Below, piece after piece: positions 8,580 to 16,912 of a stretch of 64,000 nt of DNA. A model generated the notes under the pieces. That model was not told where the DNA came from. It ran no database searches and saw only the letters and a list, made by a program, of their open reading frames with translations. The DNA lies in assembly GCA_947304185.1 (NCBI GenBank), contig CAMZAM010000001.1, positions 186,001-250,000 on the forward strand, read 5' to 3'. Source of the DNA: an uncultured Bacteroidales bacterium. GTDB taxonomy: Bacteria; Bacteroidota; Bacteroidia; Bacteroidales; F082. Both the position numbers and the translations under genes were made by a program. Numbering within the stretch: position 1 is the stretch's first letter; each line of letters opens with the position of its first letter.

Positions 8580-10091
8580 TTATTGTTTATGTGACAATCT
8601 GTATTCAGTCATCGATATGCCGTATTCTTCACGGAAGAGTTTTTGCAGGTTACGCAGTGTAAGTCCCACTTTTTTAGCCACATCGGCAGCTTTCATATCA
8701 GGATGTTCACGAAGTATCTTACAGGCTTTAGAGAGATAGTCATCGTTTTTTGGCTGTTCTTGTTTCGACATCTCGTCGATCAGCTTCACCAAAGCGGTGT
8801 TCTTCTCTTTCAATCTCTGTTTTTGAAACACGGTGTAATTATAGAAGAATACTATCACCAACAATGCTAAAAACATAATCAAGATGATGATGTTTTGCAT
8901 ACGGTTTTGGATGGTATACTTTTCGATTTCCATCTGCTGCTCCTTAGCGCGATAGCGAGCGGCATATTCGTGAGCCTCACTTTGTTGCAGCTGTTGGTTA
9001 AGTATCTCCTTCAAATCGGCATAACGATGCCAATAACCGCTCGCGGCACGACTTTCGCCTTTGGCATCGGCAGCAACGGCACGACCCCATAGTACGTTAG
9101 CATAGTCGGAGTTTAACGTGTCAGCACCCATACTGGCGGTCATCTCATCAGCGACATCAAGAGCTTTATCATAATCGCCCAGTCTAATCCACGTAGGAGA
9201 TATTGCTCTTCGTCCAGAGAATGTCTTACCGTAACTACTATTTTCGAAAAGTGTCACATAATAACGGGCACTGTCGTATGCATCTTCATTGGCATATGCA
9301 TCAGCTAAATAACTATATACTATGGTACGTGTGAATTCAATGTATCTGGCACGGTCGGCCGAATCAGGCAAAAGACGGTATGAGTCGTTGGCATATTGAC
9401 TGTGATTCTTTTCATAATGGTCAATTTTTGCCTCGATATGATGTGCGATAGGGATGATTTCAGAGTGACGGCCGTTGTATCTCAACACATTGATTTTACG
9501 GCGCATGGCGATGATTGAAGCATCCAGACGATTGACACTTCCGATACCGTCGAGTTGTTCTATCACTTCATCAAGTTTTGTCAAACCTTCTTCCGTTCTG
9601 CCTAAGTTTGATAGAATGACTCCTATCTCAGCTTCGGTACGCAAAGCTTCCACCTCATCACCTTTTTCACGGCATAAATAAGCTTTTTCGGTCGACCATT
9701 TCAACCATTGTTCGTTGTCTTGTTTTTTTCGTGATATAGCTATCAATAAATCAAGAACCTCTTCGTATTTATCATCGTTTTTCACATATTTGCTCTGCAA
9801 CAGCGAGTTACAAATAATCTGTGCGGAGTCTATACGTTCTTCGCCGAATGTCATGACAAACACCTTAGCCCGCAAAAAAGAGGCGTCGTCAGCCTTGAGG
9901 TTTCCAACGATCTCAGCTGAGTCGATTATCACCAGAGCCTGTTCGGGATTATAGCCGTAAATTTTCATCGCAGCATTGGCGGTATAAACCGTATCGGTAG
10001 GCAGCGGCTCACGATTAAGGGTGTCGTATCCAGTACAGCTCGTCATTAGAACTGCTATGATTGTCAATAATATGTAAAACGATTTTTTCAT
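8580..10091 (-). CDS. Lipoprotein-anchored TPR sensor with C-terminal AraC-like helix-turn-helix
   Basis: Apparently a membrane-tethered transcription regulator. ATG at 10091 starts MKKSFYILLTIIAVLMTSC, a lipoprotein signal ending at the SC lipobox; the longer open frame upstream lacks a sensible start. Residues about 25-370 are helical TPR-like repeats, predicted to be periplasmic. One strong transmembrane segment follows (IIILIMFLALLVIVFFYNY, about 405-425), then a short coiled coil. The C-terminus carries a single HTH, VAKKVGLTLRNLQKLFREEYG, ending TEYRLSHKQ. This looks like only one of the two HTH motifs of a normal AraC domain. Sensing outside and DNA binding inside is inferred from this order. 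Target genes are unknown. Confidence 0.75.
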   Translation of the reverse strand: MKKSFYILLTIIAVLMTSCTGYDTLNREPLPTDTVYTANAAMKIYGYNPEQALVIIDSAEIVGNLKADDASFLRAKVFVMTFGEERIDSAQIICNSLLQSKYVKNDDKYEEVLDLLIAISRKKQDNEQWLKWSTEKAYLCREKGDEVEALRTEAEIGVILSNLGRTEEGLTKLDEVIEQLDGIGSVNRLDASIIAMRRKINVLRYNGRHSEIIPIAHHIEAKIDHYEKNHSQYANDSYRLLPDSADRARYIEFTRTIVYSYLADAYANEDAYDSARYYVTLFENSSYGKTFSGRRAISPTWIRLGDYDKALDVADEMTASMGADTLNSDYANVLWGRAVAADAKGESRAASGYWHRYADLKEILNQQLQQSEAHEYAARYRAKEQQMEIEKYTIQNRMQNIIILIMFLALLVIVFFYNYTVFQKQRLKEKNTALVKLIDEMSKQEQPKNDDYLSKACKILREHPDMKAADVAKKVGLTLRNLQKLFREEYGISMTEYRLSHKQ

Positions 10092-10114
10092 GTATATGAA
10101 TAGTTTACGCGGTG

Positions 10115-10122
10115 CAAATATA
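10115..10122 (-). promoter_or_regulatory. -7 promoter box of the tethered regulator
   Basis: TATATTTG on the - strand, 23 nt before the ATG at 10091. It also supports the short start choice. Confidence 0.65.
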
Positions 10123-10134
10123 CAAAAAAAAATT

Positions 10135-10164
10135 GTAGAGACGTGCAATATGGCATGTCTCTAC
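10135..10164. repeat. Palindromic mini-element, copy 1 (GTAGAGAC...GTCTCTAC)
   Basis: A 30-bp inverted repeat with 12-bp arms (GTAGAGACGTGC / GCATGTCTCTAC, one wobble) between tRNA-Lys and the regulator promoter. It shares its ends with copies at 11560, 14491, 54753 and 59060, while the centre differs. Confidence 0.75.
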
Positions 10165-10177
10165 TTGAATTTTTTTG

Positions 10178-10250
10178 TACATCCTCAGGGATTCGAACCC
10201 TGGACCCATTGATTAAGAGTCAATTGCTCTACCAACTGAGCTAAGGATGC
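10178..10250 (-). tRNA. tRNA-Lys (anticodon CTT)
   Basis: Cloverleaf on the - strand: acceptor GCATCCT/AGGATGT, D-arm GCTCAGTTGGTAGAGC, anticodon stem ATTGA/TCAAT with loop CTCTTAA (anticodon CTT, decoding AAG), T-arm CAGGGTTCGAATCCCTG, discriminator A, no encoded CCA. Confidence 0.95.
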
Positions 10251-10324
10251 ATCAATTTTCAGGCTGCAAAAATACTACATATTTTAATACGTGCAACATT
10301 TTTCTTAAAAATATTTTTTTGAGT

Positions 10325-10407
10325 CGTCATTTCGAGCGTAGTCGAGAAATCTTCGACTTTATTTGCAGGAGATTTCTCCATTCCACTTCGTTTCAGTCGA
10401 AATGACG
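10325..10407. repeat. REP-like palindromic pair (CGTCATTTCGA...TCGAAATGACG), copy 1
   Basis: Two inverted REP-type units: a left unit starting CGTCATTTCGAGC and ending GAGAAATCT, and a right unit that is the reverse complement of CGTCATTTCGACTG...GGAGAAATCTC. The arms differ internally, as in bacterial interspersed mosaic elements. Other copies lie at 40048-40135 and 51368-51408. Confidence 0.85.
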
Positions 10408-10448
10408 GAAAGTTTTTATTTTTTTTATTAATTGAATTATCTTTTTCG

Positions 10449-10456
10449 TAATTTTG
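10449..10456 (+). promoter_or_regulatory. -7 promoter box of ornithine carbamoyltransferase
   Basis: TAATTTTG, 37 nt before the ATG at 10494. No convincing -33 TTTG is seen. Confidence 0.6.
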
Positions 10457-10493
10457 CAAAAAATTTGAAAACAACATTAAAAAATTAAATATC

Positions 10494-11495
10494 ATGGCAT
10501 TTAACCTCAGAAACAGAAACTTCCTGAAGCTTTTAGACTTCACTCCAGAAGAAATCAAGTTCTTCCTCACATTGGCAGCTGACCTCAAACACGCCAAATA
10601 CACCGGCACAGAACAGCCACGTTTGAAAGGCAAGAACATCGCTCTCATTTTCGAGAAGACCTCGACACGTACACGTTGCGCTTTTGAGACAGCAGCTTAC
10701 GACCAGGGCGCTCACGTCACTTACCTCGGCCCAACAGGCTCACAGATCGGTGTTAAGGAATCAATGAAGGATACAGCACGCGTTCTCGGACGTATGTACG
10801 ACGGTATCGAATACCGCGGCTTCGCCCAGAAGACAGTGGAAGAGCTCGCACAATATGCTGGTGTTCCGGTTTGGAACGGCCTCACCAATGAGTTCCACCC
10901 GACACAGATCCTCGCCGACTTCCTCACAATGCAGGAACATGTCGACAAACCTCTCAACCAGGTTACTTACGCTTACATCGGCGACGCCCGTTTCAACATG
11001 GGTAACAGCTTGATGGTCGGTGGTGCAAAGATGGGTATGGACGTCCGCATCGTGGCTCCAAAGGCTCTCCAGCCTTCAAAAGAACTCATCGACACCTGCA
11101 AGAAGATCGCTAAAGAGACAGGCGCAAAGGTTACAGTGACCGACGACGTCGCGAAAGGCGTTAAAGGCTGCGACTTCCTCTACACCGACGTGTGGGTATC
11201 AATGGGCGAGCCAGCTGAGGTCTGGAAACAGCGTATCGACCTCCTCCGTCCTTATCAGGTCAACCAGAAGATGATGGACATGACCGGCAATAAGAACTGC
11301 AAGTTCATGCACTGCCTCCCAGCATACCACAACCTCGAGACACAAGTCGGCCGCGACGTTAACAAACAGTTCGGTCTGGACGGTATCGAAGTCACAGAAG
11401 AGGTGTTTGAAGGCAAGAACAGCATCGTGTTCGACGAAGCTGAAAACCGTATGCACACCATCAAAGCTGTTATGGTGGCAACATTAGGTGACTAA
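10494..11495 (+). CDS. argF: Ornithine carbamoyltransferase
   Basis: Cytoplasmic enzyme joining carbamoyl phosphate and ornithine to give citrulline (arginine synthesis), or running in reverse in the arginine deiminase pathway. At 333 residues it has the normal subunit length. It shows the carbamoyl-phosphate motif STRTR (about 56-60), HPTQ (about 140) and the ornithine-site HCLPAYH (about 270-276). With no arcA, arcC or other arg genes beside it, sequence alone does not decide between biosynthetic (argF) and catabolic (arcB) use. Codon use is strongly biased to C-ending codons compared with neighbours, suggesting high expression. It has its own promoter and terminator, so it is monocistronic. 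Confidence 0.95.
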   Translation: MAFNLRNRNFLKLLDFTPEEIKFFLTLAADLKHAKYTGTEQPRLKGKNIALIFEKTSTRTRCAFETAAYDQGAHVTYLGPTGSQIGVKESMKDTARVLGRMYDGIEYRGFAQKTVEELAQYAGVPVWNGLTNEFHPTQILADFLTMQEHVDKPLNQVTYAYIGDARFNMGNSLMVGGAKMGMDVRIVAPKALQPSKELIDTCKKIAKETGAKVTVTDDVAKGVKGCDFLYTDVWVSMGEPAEVWKQRIDLLRPYQVNQKMMDMTGNKNCKFMHCLPAYHNLETQVGRDVNKQFGLDGIEVTEEVFEGKNSIVFDEAENRMHTIKAVMVATLGD

Positions 11496-11514
11496 TAATT
11501 TCATTAGATAAGCA

Positions 11515-11546
11515 CGGAAATGCCCTGCTTCGGTGGGGCATTTTCA
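11515..11546 (+). terminator. Intrinsic terminator after ornithine carbamoyltransferase
   Basis: AAATGCCC, a TGCTTCGGTG loop region, then GGGCATTTT: a GC-rich hairpin followed by Ts, 20 nt after the stop. Confidence 0.8.
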
Positions 11547-11559
11547 ATTTATAAATCCC

Positions 11560-11587
11560 GTACGGACAAGGCATGCCTTGTCCCTAC
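11560..11587. repeat. Palindromic mini-element, copy 2 (GTACGGAC...GTCCCTAC)
   Basis: A 28-bp inverted repeat with GGACAAGGCATGCCTTGTCC at its centre. It shares its GTA.GGAC / GTC.CTAC ends with the other copies but has a completely different core. It lies between the terminator and the transporter start. Confidence 0.7.
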
Positions 11588-11607
11588 ATGAAATCAAAAC
11601 AAAAAAC

Positions 11608-12792
11608 ATGTATAATCTTTTCACTGGTTCGGGCGTCGGCCCATGCATTTTATACCTTGCGATATCCATATTTCTTGGACTTTTGCTCGGTAAGATAAAA
11701 ATCGCCAATGTCTCATTGGGAATCACATGGGTTCTCTTCATAGGCATAGGCATCAGCGCTCTAGGCGTGACGCTCAACCCAGGAATGCTTCATATCGTAA
11801 AGGAGTTCGGACTGATTTTGTTCGTCACCGCGGTAGGGTTGCAGGTCGGACCAACATTCTTCAACTCCTTTAAAAAAGGCGGCCTCGCGATGAATCTCAT
11901 GGCGTTGGCTAACGTGGCACTCGGCGTGCTGATAACATATATCATCGCCAAGGTCGCAAATCAGAGCCTCACCGATATGGCTGGCGTTTACACAGGCGCT
12001 ATCACTAACACTCCAGGACTCTCGGCGGCACAACAGGCCGTCACCGATGCCGGCGACCCAGATGCAGCAAACCGACTGGCTGCCGGCTACGCAGTAGCAT
12101 ATCCTCTCGCCGTGGTGGGAATGATTATGACATGTATCATCTTGCGTCCATTATGCAAGATTGATTTAAAGAATGAGCCAACGACGATGCCTGTAGAGTC
12201 ATTATCTGAAACGCTTAACAACAATACAAAAAAGGTATTAAAACAGCCTTTGATTCCATTGTTTATCATCATCGCCCTTGGCATTATCATAGGCTCCATC
12301 CCGATTCCTGTGGGCATGGATGCCCCTGTGAAACTCGGATTGGCAGGCGGTCCATTGGTTGTCGCCATCATCGCGGGCTGGCTTGGCGTGAAAAAAGGCT
12401 GGTACACCACCGAATTCACCGATGGCAAAGGCGTTCACATGCTTCGTGAGGTAGGAATCGCGTTGTTCCTTGCCGGCGTGGGACTGGGCGCTGGCGGTAT
12501 CTTCGTCGAGACAGTGAAACTGCATTATATATGGGTACTTTACGGCTTCATTATCACCATTGTGCCTCCAATAATCGTGGCAACATTCGGTCGTTTGGTG
12601 TTGAAGATGAACTACTACGCCCTCATGGGCTTCATCGGCGGCTCGCACACCGATCCTCCGACACTTGCATTTGCCAACAACATCGCCCCCGACGGCTGCA
12701 AGCTGCCAAACACCAGCTATGCAACTGTTTATCCGCTGACGATGTTTTTGAGAATATTCACAGCTCAGTTGTTAGTGTTGTTAGCAATGTAA
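11608..12792 (+). CDS. YidE/YbjL/AspT-type membrane transporter lacking RCK domains
   Basis: Inner-membrane transporter resembling the aspartate:alanine exchanger family. The 394-residue protein holds two repeats of the AspT/YidE/YbjL membrane domain: about 20-190, with PGLSAAQQA, and about 210-394, with GFIGGSHTDPPTLAFANNIA. The TrkA-C (RCK) domains that usually separate the halves in full-length (about 550-residue) members are replaced by a short linker (about 185-205). The substrate cannot be read from the sequence; small anions such as amino acids or dicarboxylates are likely. ATG at 11608 is chosen because the longer upstream frame runs through the palindromic repeat. Confidence 0.8.
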   Translation: MYNLFTGSGVGPCILYLAISIFLGLLLGKIKIANVSLGITWVLFIGIGISALGVTLNPGMLHIVKEFGLILFVTAVGLQVGPTFFNSFKKGGLAMNLMALANVALGVLITYIIAKVANQSLTDMAGVYTGAITNTPGLSAAQQAVTDAGDPDAANRLAAGYAVAYPLAVVGMIMTCIILRPLCKIDLKNEPTTMPVESLSETLNNNTKKVLKQPLIPLFIIIALGIIIGSIPIPVGMDAPVKLGLAGGPLVVAIIAGWLGVKKGWYTTEFTDGKGVHMLREVGIALFLAGVGLGAGGIFVETVKLHYIWVLYGFIITIVPPIIVATFGRLVLKMNYYALMGFIGGSHTDPPTLAFANNIAPDGCKLPNTSYATVYPLTMFLRIFTAQLLVLLAM

Positions 12793-12815
12793 TTACCATA
12801 ATTTTTTCCGAATAT

Positions 12816-12866
12816 GCAAAAATCAGTCTGGATATGCTTCGCATACCGCAAGGCCTGATTTTTTAC
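12816..12866 (+). terminator. Intrinsic terminator after the transporter
   Basis: AAAAATCAG ... CTGATTTTTT encloses an inner hairpin GGATATGC-TTC-GCATACC (one bulge), followed by Ts. It starts 24 nt after the stop. Confidence 0.75.
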
Positions 12867-12884
12867 ATATTCTACAAAAATTAT

Positions 12885-12892
12885 TATATTTG
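12885..12892 (+). promoter_or_regulatory. -7 promoter box of the subtilisin gene
   Basis: TATATTTG, followed by CACAC, 39 nt before the ATG at 12932. Confidence 0.65.
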
Positions 12893-12931
12893 CACACAAA
12901 ATTATTACATAAAAAACATATAACATTGACT

Positions 12932-14695
12932 ATGAAAAAATTCCTTTCGACTTTAGTATTGATTTGTTGTGCATCTTTTATTTATGCTCAAAACATTGAT
13001 AGTCAACTGCTTGAAGAGATGAGTCGTCGGGCGGATGATGATGAAATTGAGGTCGTTGTGGTGATGAAGGAGCGCTACGACAGAACTCTTCTCAATCAGA
13101 AGGCCGATGCGTTCACTTCACGTGCAGAGCGTAGGGATTTTGTGGCAAAAGAACTGAAAACGTTCGCTGAAAAATCACAGAAAAACATTGTCGATTACCT
13201 TGAAAACACTGCTAAAATCAACAATGTCTCATCATTGCATTTTGCAAATACGTTGTATTTTTCAGCAACGAAGGCTGTGATTATGGAAATAGCCAATCGT
13301 GATGATGTTGAAATCATTGGATTTAACAAGAAACAGAATGTGATACCCGAATGTACAGACGCGATTCATCGCGTCTCCCCAGAATCCCGCGAAATAACCC
13401 CAAATATCACCCAGGTCAATGCCGATCAGGTTTGGGCACAGGGTTATACCGGTGCCGGTGTCATCGTCGCTGTCGTTGATTCAGGTGTCAACTATGAGCA
13501 TGCTGATGTAGCCGACCATTTGTGGGATGGTGGCGACGAGTTTCCTCATCATGGCTATGATATCGTGAACGATGACGACGATCCGATGGACGACAAAGGT
13601 CACGGTACTCATGTCGCTGGAATCGTTTGTGGTGACGGCACTTCGGGCTCGCAAACAGGTGTGGCTCCCGATGCCACATTGATGTGCGTGAAAAACATCG
13701 CCGCAGATGGATTCGGAGGAGCGGTCAACATTGCGGGAGGCATGGAATGGGCCGTTGAACATGGCTGCGATATGATAAGCATGTCGCTGGGAATGGCAGG
13801 TGCATCAGTCACCGACAAGATTGTGTTGCGGCGCACTTGTGTGGCAGTAAATGATGCTGGCATAGTGGCTGCGGTATGCGCCGGCAATGAAGGTCTCGAC
13901 ATTCTTTTGATGGCTTATCCTATTCCCGACAATGTGCGCGTGCCAGCCAGCTGTCCTCCGCCATATCTCGACCCCGACCAGTTTGTAAACCCAGGCGAAC
14001 TGAGCTGCGTGATAGCGGTGGGCGCTGTCGATGGCAACGACGCTGCGGCATCGTTCACCTCGCGAGGTCCTGTGACTTGGCAAGATACCGAGTTTGGTGA
14101 TTATGCTTACGAGCCTGGTATCGGACTGATAAGACCGGATGTCTGCGCACCAGGCGTAGCTATCAAATCACTTGATTATCAGAATATTAACGGTTACACC
14201 AACATGGACGGCACCTCGCAGGCCACTCCTTGCGTGTCGGGCATTGTAGCGCTGATGTTGCAGAAAAACCCCAACCTCATGCCAGCTGATATCTGCAGGA
14301 TTTTGGAGGAGACATCGTTGAAACTCACTCCAAACAAAAGCAACATCACCGGTGTGGGCCGCGTCGATGCCCTCGCCGCCATAAACGCCGTGGAACCATA
14401 CGATGCCGTAGAGGAAAATGAAATCTCAGATAATGGATTTGTGGTGTATCCTAATCCCGCATCTGATTACATAATCATCAATATATCCCTTGTACAGACG
14501 CGATTCATCGCGTCTCATGAGACGACACACTGTGACGTCTCTACAGGCGGATACAGTATCACAAACCTGACGGGACAGACAATAATGACTGGCAGAATTA
14601 CATCAGAAAATCAAAAAATTGATATTTCATCATTGCCAGAAGGAATGTATTTCATCAAAATTGGTAAGGTGACAATGAAATTTTTGAAAAATTAA
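12932..14695 (+). CDS. Subtilisin-like (S8) serine protease with T9SS sorting domain
   Basis: Exported protease expected to cross the outer membrane by type IX secretion. It has a signal peptide (MKKFLSTLVLICCASFIYA), an inhibitor-like propeptide (about 25-135) and an S8 domain with a full triad: Asp-183 in VVDSG, His-224 in GHGTH and Ser-429 in GTSQATP. A type A C-terminal sorting domain starts at about residue 503 (VYPNPASDY), with LPEGMYFIKI near the end. Two copies of a palindromic element lie inside the coding sequence. One, in the propeptide/catalytic linker, is translated CTDAIHRVS. The other, in the sorting domain, is translated VQTRFIASHETTHCDVS. Both keep the frame open. The second lies between beta strands of the sorting domain, so secretion may or may not be affected. 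Confidence 0.92.
   Translation: MKKFLSTLVLICCASFIYAQNIDSQLLEEMSRRADDDEIEVVVVMKERYDRTLLNQKADAFTSRAERRDFVAKELKTFAEKSQKNIVDYLENTAKINNVSSLHFANTLYFSATKAVIMEIANRDDVEIIGFNKKQNVIPECTDAIHRVSPESREITPNITQVNADQVWAQGYTGAGVIVAVVDSGVNYEHADVADHLWDGGDEFPHHGYDIVNDDDDPMDDKGHGTHVAGIVCGDGTSGSQTGVAPDATLMCVKNIAADGFGGAVNIAGGMEWAVEHGCDMISMSLGMAGASVTDKIVLRRTCVAVNDAGIVAAVCAGNEGLDILLMAYPIPDNVRVPASCPPPYLDPDQFVNPGELSCVIAVGAVDGNDAAASFTSRGPVTWQDTEFGDYAYEPGIGLIRPDVCAPGVAIKSLDYQNINGYTNMDGTSQATPCVSGIVALMLQKNPNLMPADICRILEETSLKLTPNKSNITGVGRVDALAAINAVEPYDAVEENEISDNGFVVYPNPASDYIIINISLVQTRFIASHETTHCDVSTGGYSITNLTGQTIMTGRITSENQKIDISSLPEGMYFIKIGKVTMKFLKN
13353..13377. repeat. Palindromic mini-element, copy 3, inside the protease gene
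   Basis: 25 bp with stem AGACGCGAT-TC-ATCGCGTCT, identical base for base to the first 25 bp of the copy at 14492, but read in a different frame. The right-hand CTAC end is missing (TCTCCCC instead). Confidence 0.85.
14491..14545. repeat. Palindromic mini-element, copy 4, inside the sorting domain
   Basis: 55-bp composite: the same 25-bp unit as at 13353, then a second hairpin GAGACG...CGTCTC ending CTACA. Ends are TGTACAGACG and CGTCTCTACA. It adds about 18 residues to the T9SS sorting domain. Confidence 0.85.
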
Positions 14696-14714
14696 ACAAA
14701 AAATAATATCTTTG
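14683..14714 (+). promoter_or_regulatory. Near-consensus promoter of the type III restriction operon
   Basis: -33 TTTG (14683-14686) and -7 TATCTTTG (14707-14714), 20 nt apart, as in the Bacteroidota consensus. The -33 box overlaps the 3' end of the protease gene. Transcription would start near 14718, giving a leader of about 260 nt before mod. Confidence 0.75.
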
Positions 14715-14766
14715 CAAAAAATTCAATAATAAAGAAAGCATAGTAAAACAAAAATATTAAGATAAC

Positions 14767-14970
14767 ATAGCGTTTGCTGCTATTCTGAAATCATTCCAAA
14801 GCTTGGTCGCAAAAGGAATATCTACAGAAGGTAGAGCAAGCCTGCGTAATGCGTGGGCGGCTTATCTGTAGGTATGGGTATGACCAAGCACCCGGAATGT
14901 GGATAAGTTTCGTCCACGTTTCTTTTGTGCTTGGTTGCAAGGTTTTAGGAAATGCAAACGCCCTAAAATC
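14767..14970 (+). ncRNA. Candidate structured leader RNA upstream of the type III mod gene
   Basis: This non-coding stretch can form many nested pairings. The small hairpin is ATAGC/GCTAT (14767-14783). A long composite arm is built from ATTCC/GGAAT (14793-14797 with 14894-14898), GCTTGGTC/GACCAAGC (14801-14808 with 14882-14889), ATATCTACAG/CTGTAGGTAT (14818-14827 with 14866-14875) and AAGCC/GGCTT (14838-14842 with 14859-14863). Further hairpins are AATGTGGA/TCCACGTT (14896-14920, competing with the outer pair), CTTG/CAAG (14930-14941) and TTTTAGG/CCTAAAA (14943-14968). The last one ends ten bases before the mod ATG. No known RNA family was recognised; a cis-acting control of the restriction operon or an independent small RNA are both possible. 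Confidence 0.6.
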
Positions 14971-14977
14971 GAGATAA

Positions 14978-16912
14978 ATGCCCAAAACCCTCATCGAAGA
15001 ATTGCCTCGCATTGCGGCTGATGGCCGGCGTGAGGCCCAACAAGTGCTCGACCGTCTGAGTGGCGGTGTACAAATTGGCCTGCAAACAAACGAATTAGTG
15101 CTTCCTGCTCGCGACACGTCAGGACTATGGCGTGGACAAACAGGTGCCGAAGACCTTTACCAGCCTTGGTATAATCGTCTTGTTTATGGCGATAATATGC
15201 TCGCAATGCAAGCGTTGCTGAAAGGTGACCCAGCCAACGGAACGCCATCGCTTCGTGGTGCCGTCGATTTGATTTACATTGACCCGCCGTTTGATAGCAA
15301 AGCTGATTACCGCACAAAAATAAACCTTCCAGGCACTACAGTTGAGCAGCGTCCAACGGTGATTGAGCAGTTTGGCTATTCCGACCTTTGGCAAAACGGT
15401 ACGGTGAGTTACCTTGAATATATGTATCCTCGTCTTGTACTTATGCGCGAACTTCTTTCCGAACGGGGTAGCATCTATGTGCATATCGATTGGCATGTGG
15501 GAGCGTATATGAAAGTGATTTTGGATGATATATTCGGGAAAGAGAATTTCGTGAATGAAATAATATGGTGTTACTCACAGGGAGCAAAATCTCATAAATC
15601 ATTTGGCAAAAAACATGATACTATTCTATTTTATCGAATGAATGCAGAAAATTGTGTGTTTAATGTGGATGCGATTAAAGTGGCGATGAAATCTGGTAAA
15701 GAATCATTTGGTGGTAGATTGGAAACAGATGAGGATGGCCGAAAATACAGATTAGTCTATGGAACAAAAAATGCGCAAGGTGAAACGAGATATTATAAAT
15801 ACTATTTAGATGAGGGTAAAATCCCAGAAGATTATTGGACAGATATCAATAGTCTTCAATCGGGTGTGACAGAAAGAGTGGGGTACGCCACCCAAAAACC
15901 TGAAGCTCTTTTGGAACGTATAATCAAAGCCTCTTCCAATGAAGGTGATTTGGTTTGTGACTTCTTCGGCGGTAGTGGCACCACTGCGGCTGTGGCTGAA
16001 AAACTTGGTCGTCGTTGGATTACAACAGATATTGGGAAACCTGCAGCCCTCGTCATGCGCAAACGCCTCATCGATCAAGAAGCCAAACCATTCCTTTATC
16101 AAGCTGTGGGCGATTATCAAAAACAGGCATTTGCCACAAGCCATATCAAACGAGTAGGCGATTTGAGTCAGATTGTGCTCGGCCTGTACGGTGCATTGCC
16201 ATTTGCTCCAGACCAGTTGGCAGACCGCAATTTTGGTTATATGAAAGAAGGTCGCACTTTGGTGATGGTGGATAGTCCAAATCGTCTAACAAGTCCGGCA
16301 ACAATTAAGAAGGCTTACGAAGCCAAGGGCAGTCTGCTTGGTGGCGGTTGGAACAAAGTGGTGGTTCTCGGATGGAATTTCTCATACGACATTTCACAAG
16401 CCATTCACGATTATGCCGACAGAGGCGTTGAAGTGCTGGTAATTCCACCAGATTTGATAGACAAGCTTTCAAAGAAAGGTTTCCGCAATCTCATTAGCGC
16501 AGGCGGTATACGTTTCAGCTCTCTGCAATATTTAATGCTCAAACCGTTGCGAATTGAAAAAAGCGACATCAATGGAACGGAACTTTTGAATGTCGAGCTG
16601 GACAATTATGTTTTAATCTCTCCAGATAACTTGCCGTTGGATGATGCAAATAAGAAAAAACTGCAGCAGGTTATGGCTGAAGATCCATTAGCACTAATTG
16701 AATATTGGAGCATTGACCCAGATTACGATGGTGTTACATTCCGCAGTAAATGGCAGGATTATCGTGAAAATACTGAAAATGATAACGATCCGCTGCATTG
16801 CATATATAAAGCTTCGATGGTTGTTCCAATAAAAGCCGAGCGCACAGTGTGTGTGAAATCGGTTGATGTGTTTGGTTTTGAATCAATGGTTGTAGAAAGG
16901 GTGAAACAATGA
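14978..16912 (+). CDS. mod: Type III restriction-modification system methyltransferase (Mod)
   Basis: DNA methyltransferase and target-recognition subunit of a type III system; it methylates adenine (or less likely cytosine N4) and guides the Res nuclease. The order is beta-class: catalytic motif IV DPPF first (residues 102-105, in [12 protein letters not shown]), then the AdoMet motif FGGSGTT (about 330-336). The segment between them, the target-recognition region, is notably AT-rich (about one third G+C over 15541-15840 by hand count, against half or more upstream), which suggests it was exchanged by recombination. A further 300 residues follow motif I. It starts after a structured leader and overlaps res by ATGA. 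Confidence 0.93.
   Translation: MPKTLIEELPRIAADGRREAQQVLDRLSGGVQIGLQTNELVLPARDTSGLWRGQTGAEDLYQPWYNRLVYGDNMLAMQALLKGDPANGTPSLRGAVDLIYIDPPFDSKADYRTKINLPGTTVEQRPTVIEQFGYSDLWQNGTVSYLEYMYPRLVLMRELLSERGSIYVHIDWHVGAYMKVILDDIFGKENFVNEIIWCYSQGAKSHKSFGKKHDTILFYRMNAENCVFNVDAIKVAMKSGKESFGGRLETDEDGRKYRLVYGTKNAQGETRYYKYYLDEGKIPEDYWTDINSLQSGVTERVGYATQKPEALLERIIKASSNEGDLVCDFFGGSGTTAAVAEKLGRRWITTDIGKPAALVMRKRLIDQEAKPFLYQAVGDYQKQAFATSHIKRVGDLSQIVLGLYGALPFAPDQLADRNFGYMKEGRTLVMVDSPNRLTSPATIKKAYEAKGSLLGGGWNKVVVLGWNFSYDISQAIHDYADRGVEVLVIPPDLIDKLSKKGFRNLISAGGIRFSSLQYLMLKPLRIEKSDINGTELLNVELDNYVLISPDNLPLDDANKKKLQQVMAEDPLALIEYWSIDPDYDGVTFRSKWQDYRENTENDNDPLHCIYKASMVVPIKAERTVCVKSVDVFGFESMVVERVKQ

Noticed and set aside
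10259-10648. 129-codon open frame on the - strand
   Set aside because: Runs through a REP element and the ornithine carbamoyltransferase promoter and start; a shadow.
13353-13377. Possible frameshift or sequencing error in the protease
   Set aside because: The frame and catalytic motifs continue cleanly on both sides; the odd residues come from an inserted repeat.
14761-14869. Open frame (IAFAAILKSFQSLV... ending TAG) inside the leader before mod
   Set aside because: It has no ATG, GTG or TTG start, and an in-frame stop lies immediately upstream. The region also folds extensively, so I treated it as non-coding RNA; a decayed gene remains possible.
14791-15117. 108-codon open frame on the - strand
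   Set aside because: Overlaps the structured leader and the start of mod, low-complexity Arg/Ser-rich product, no promoter.
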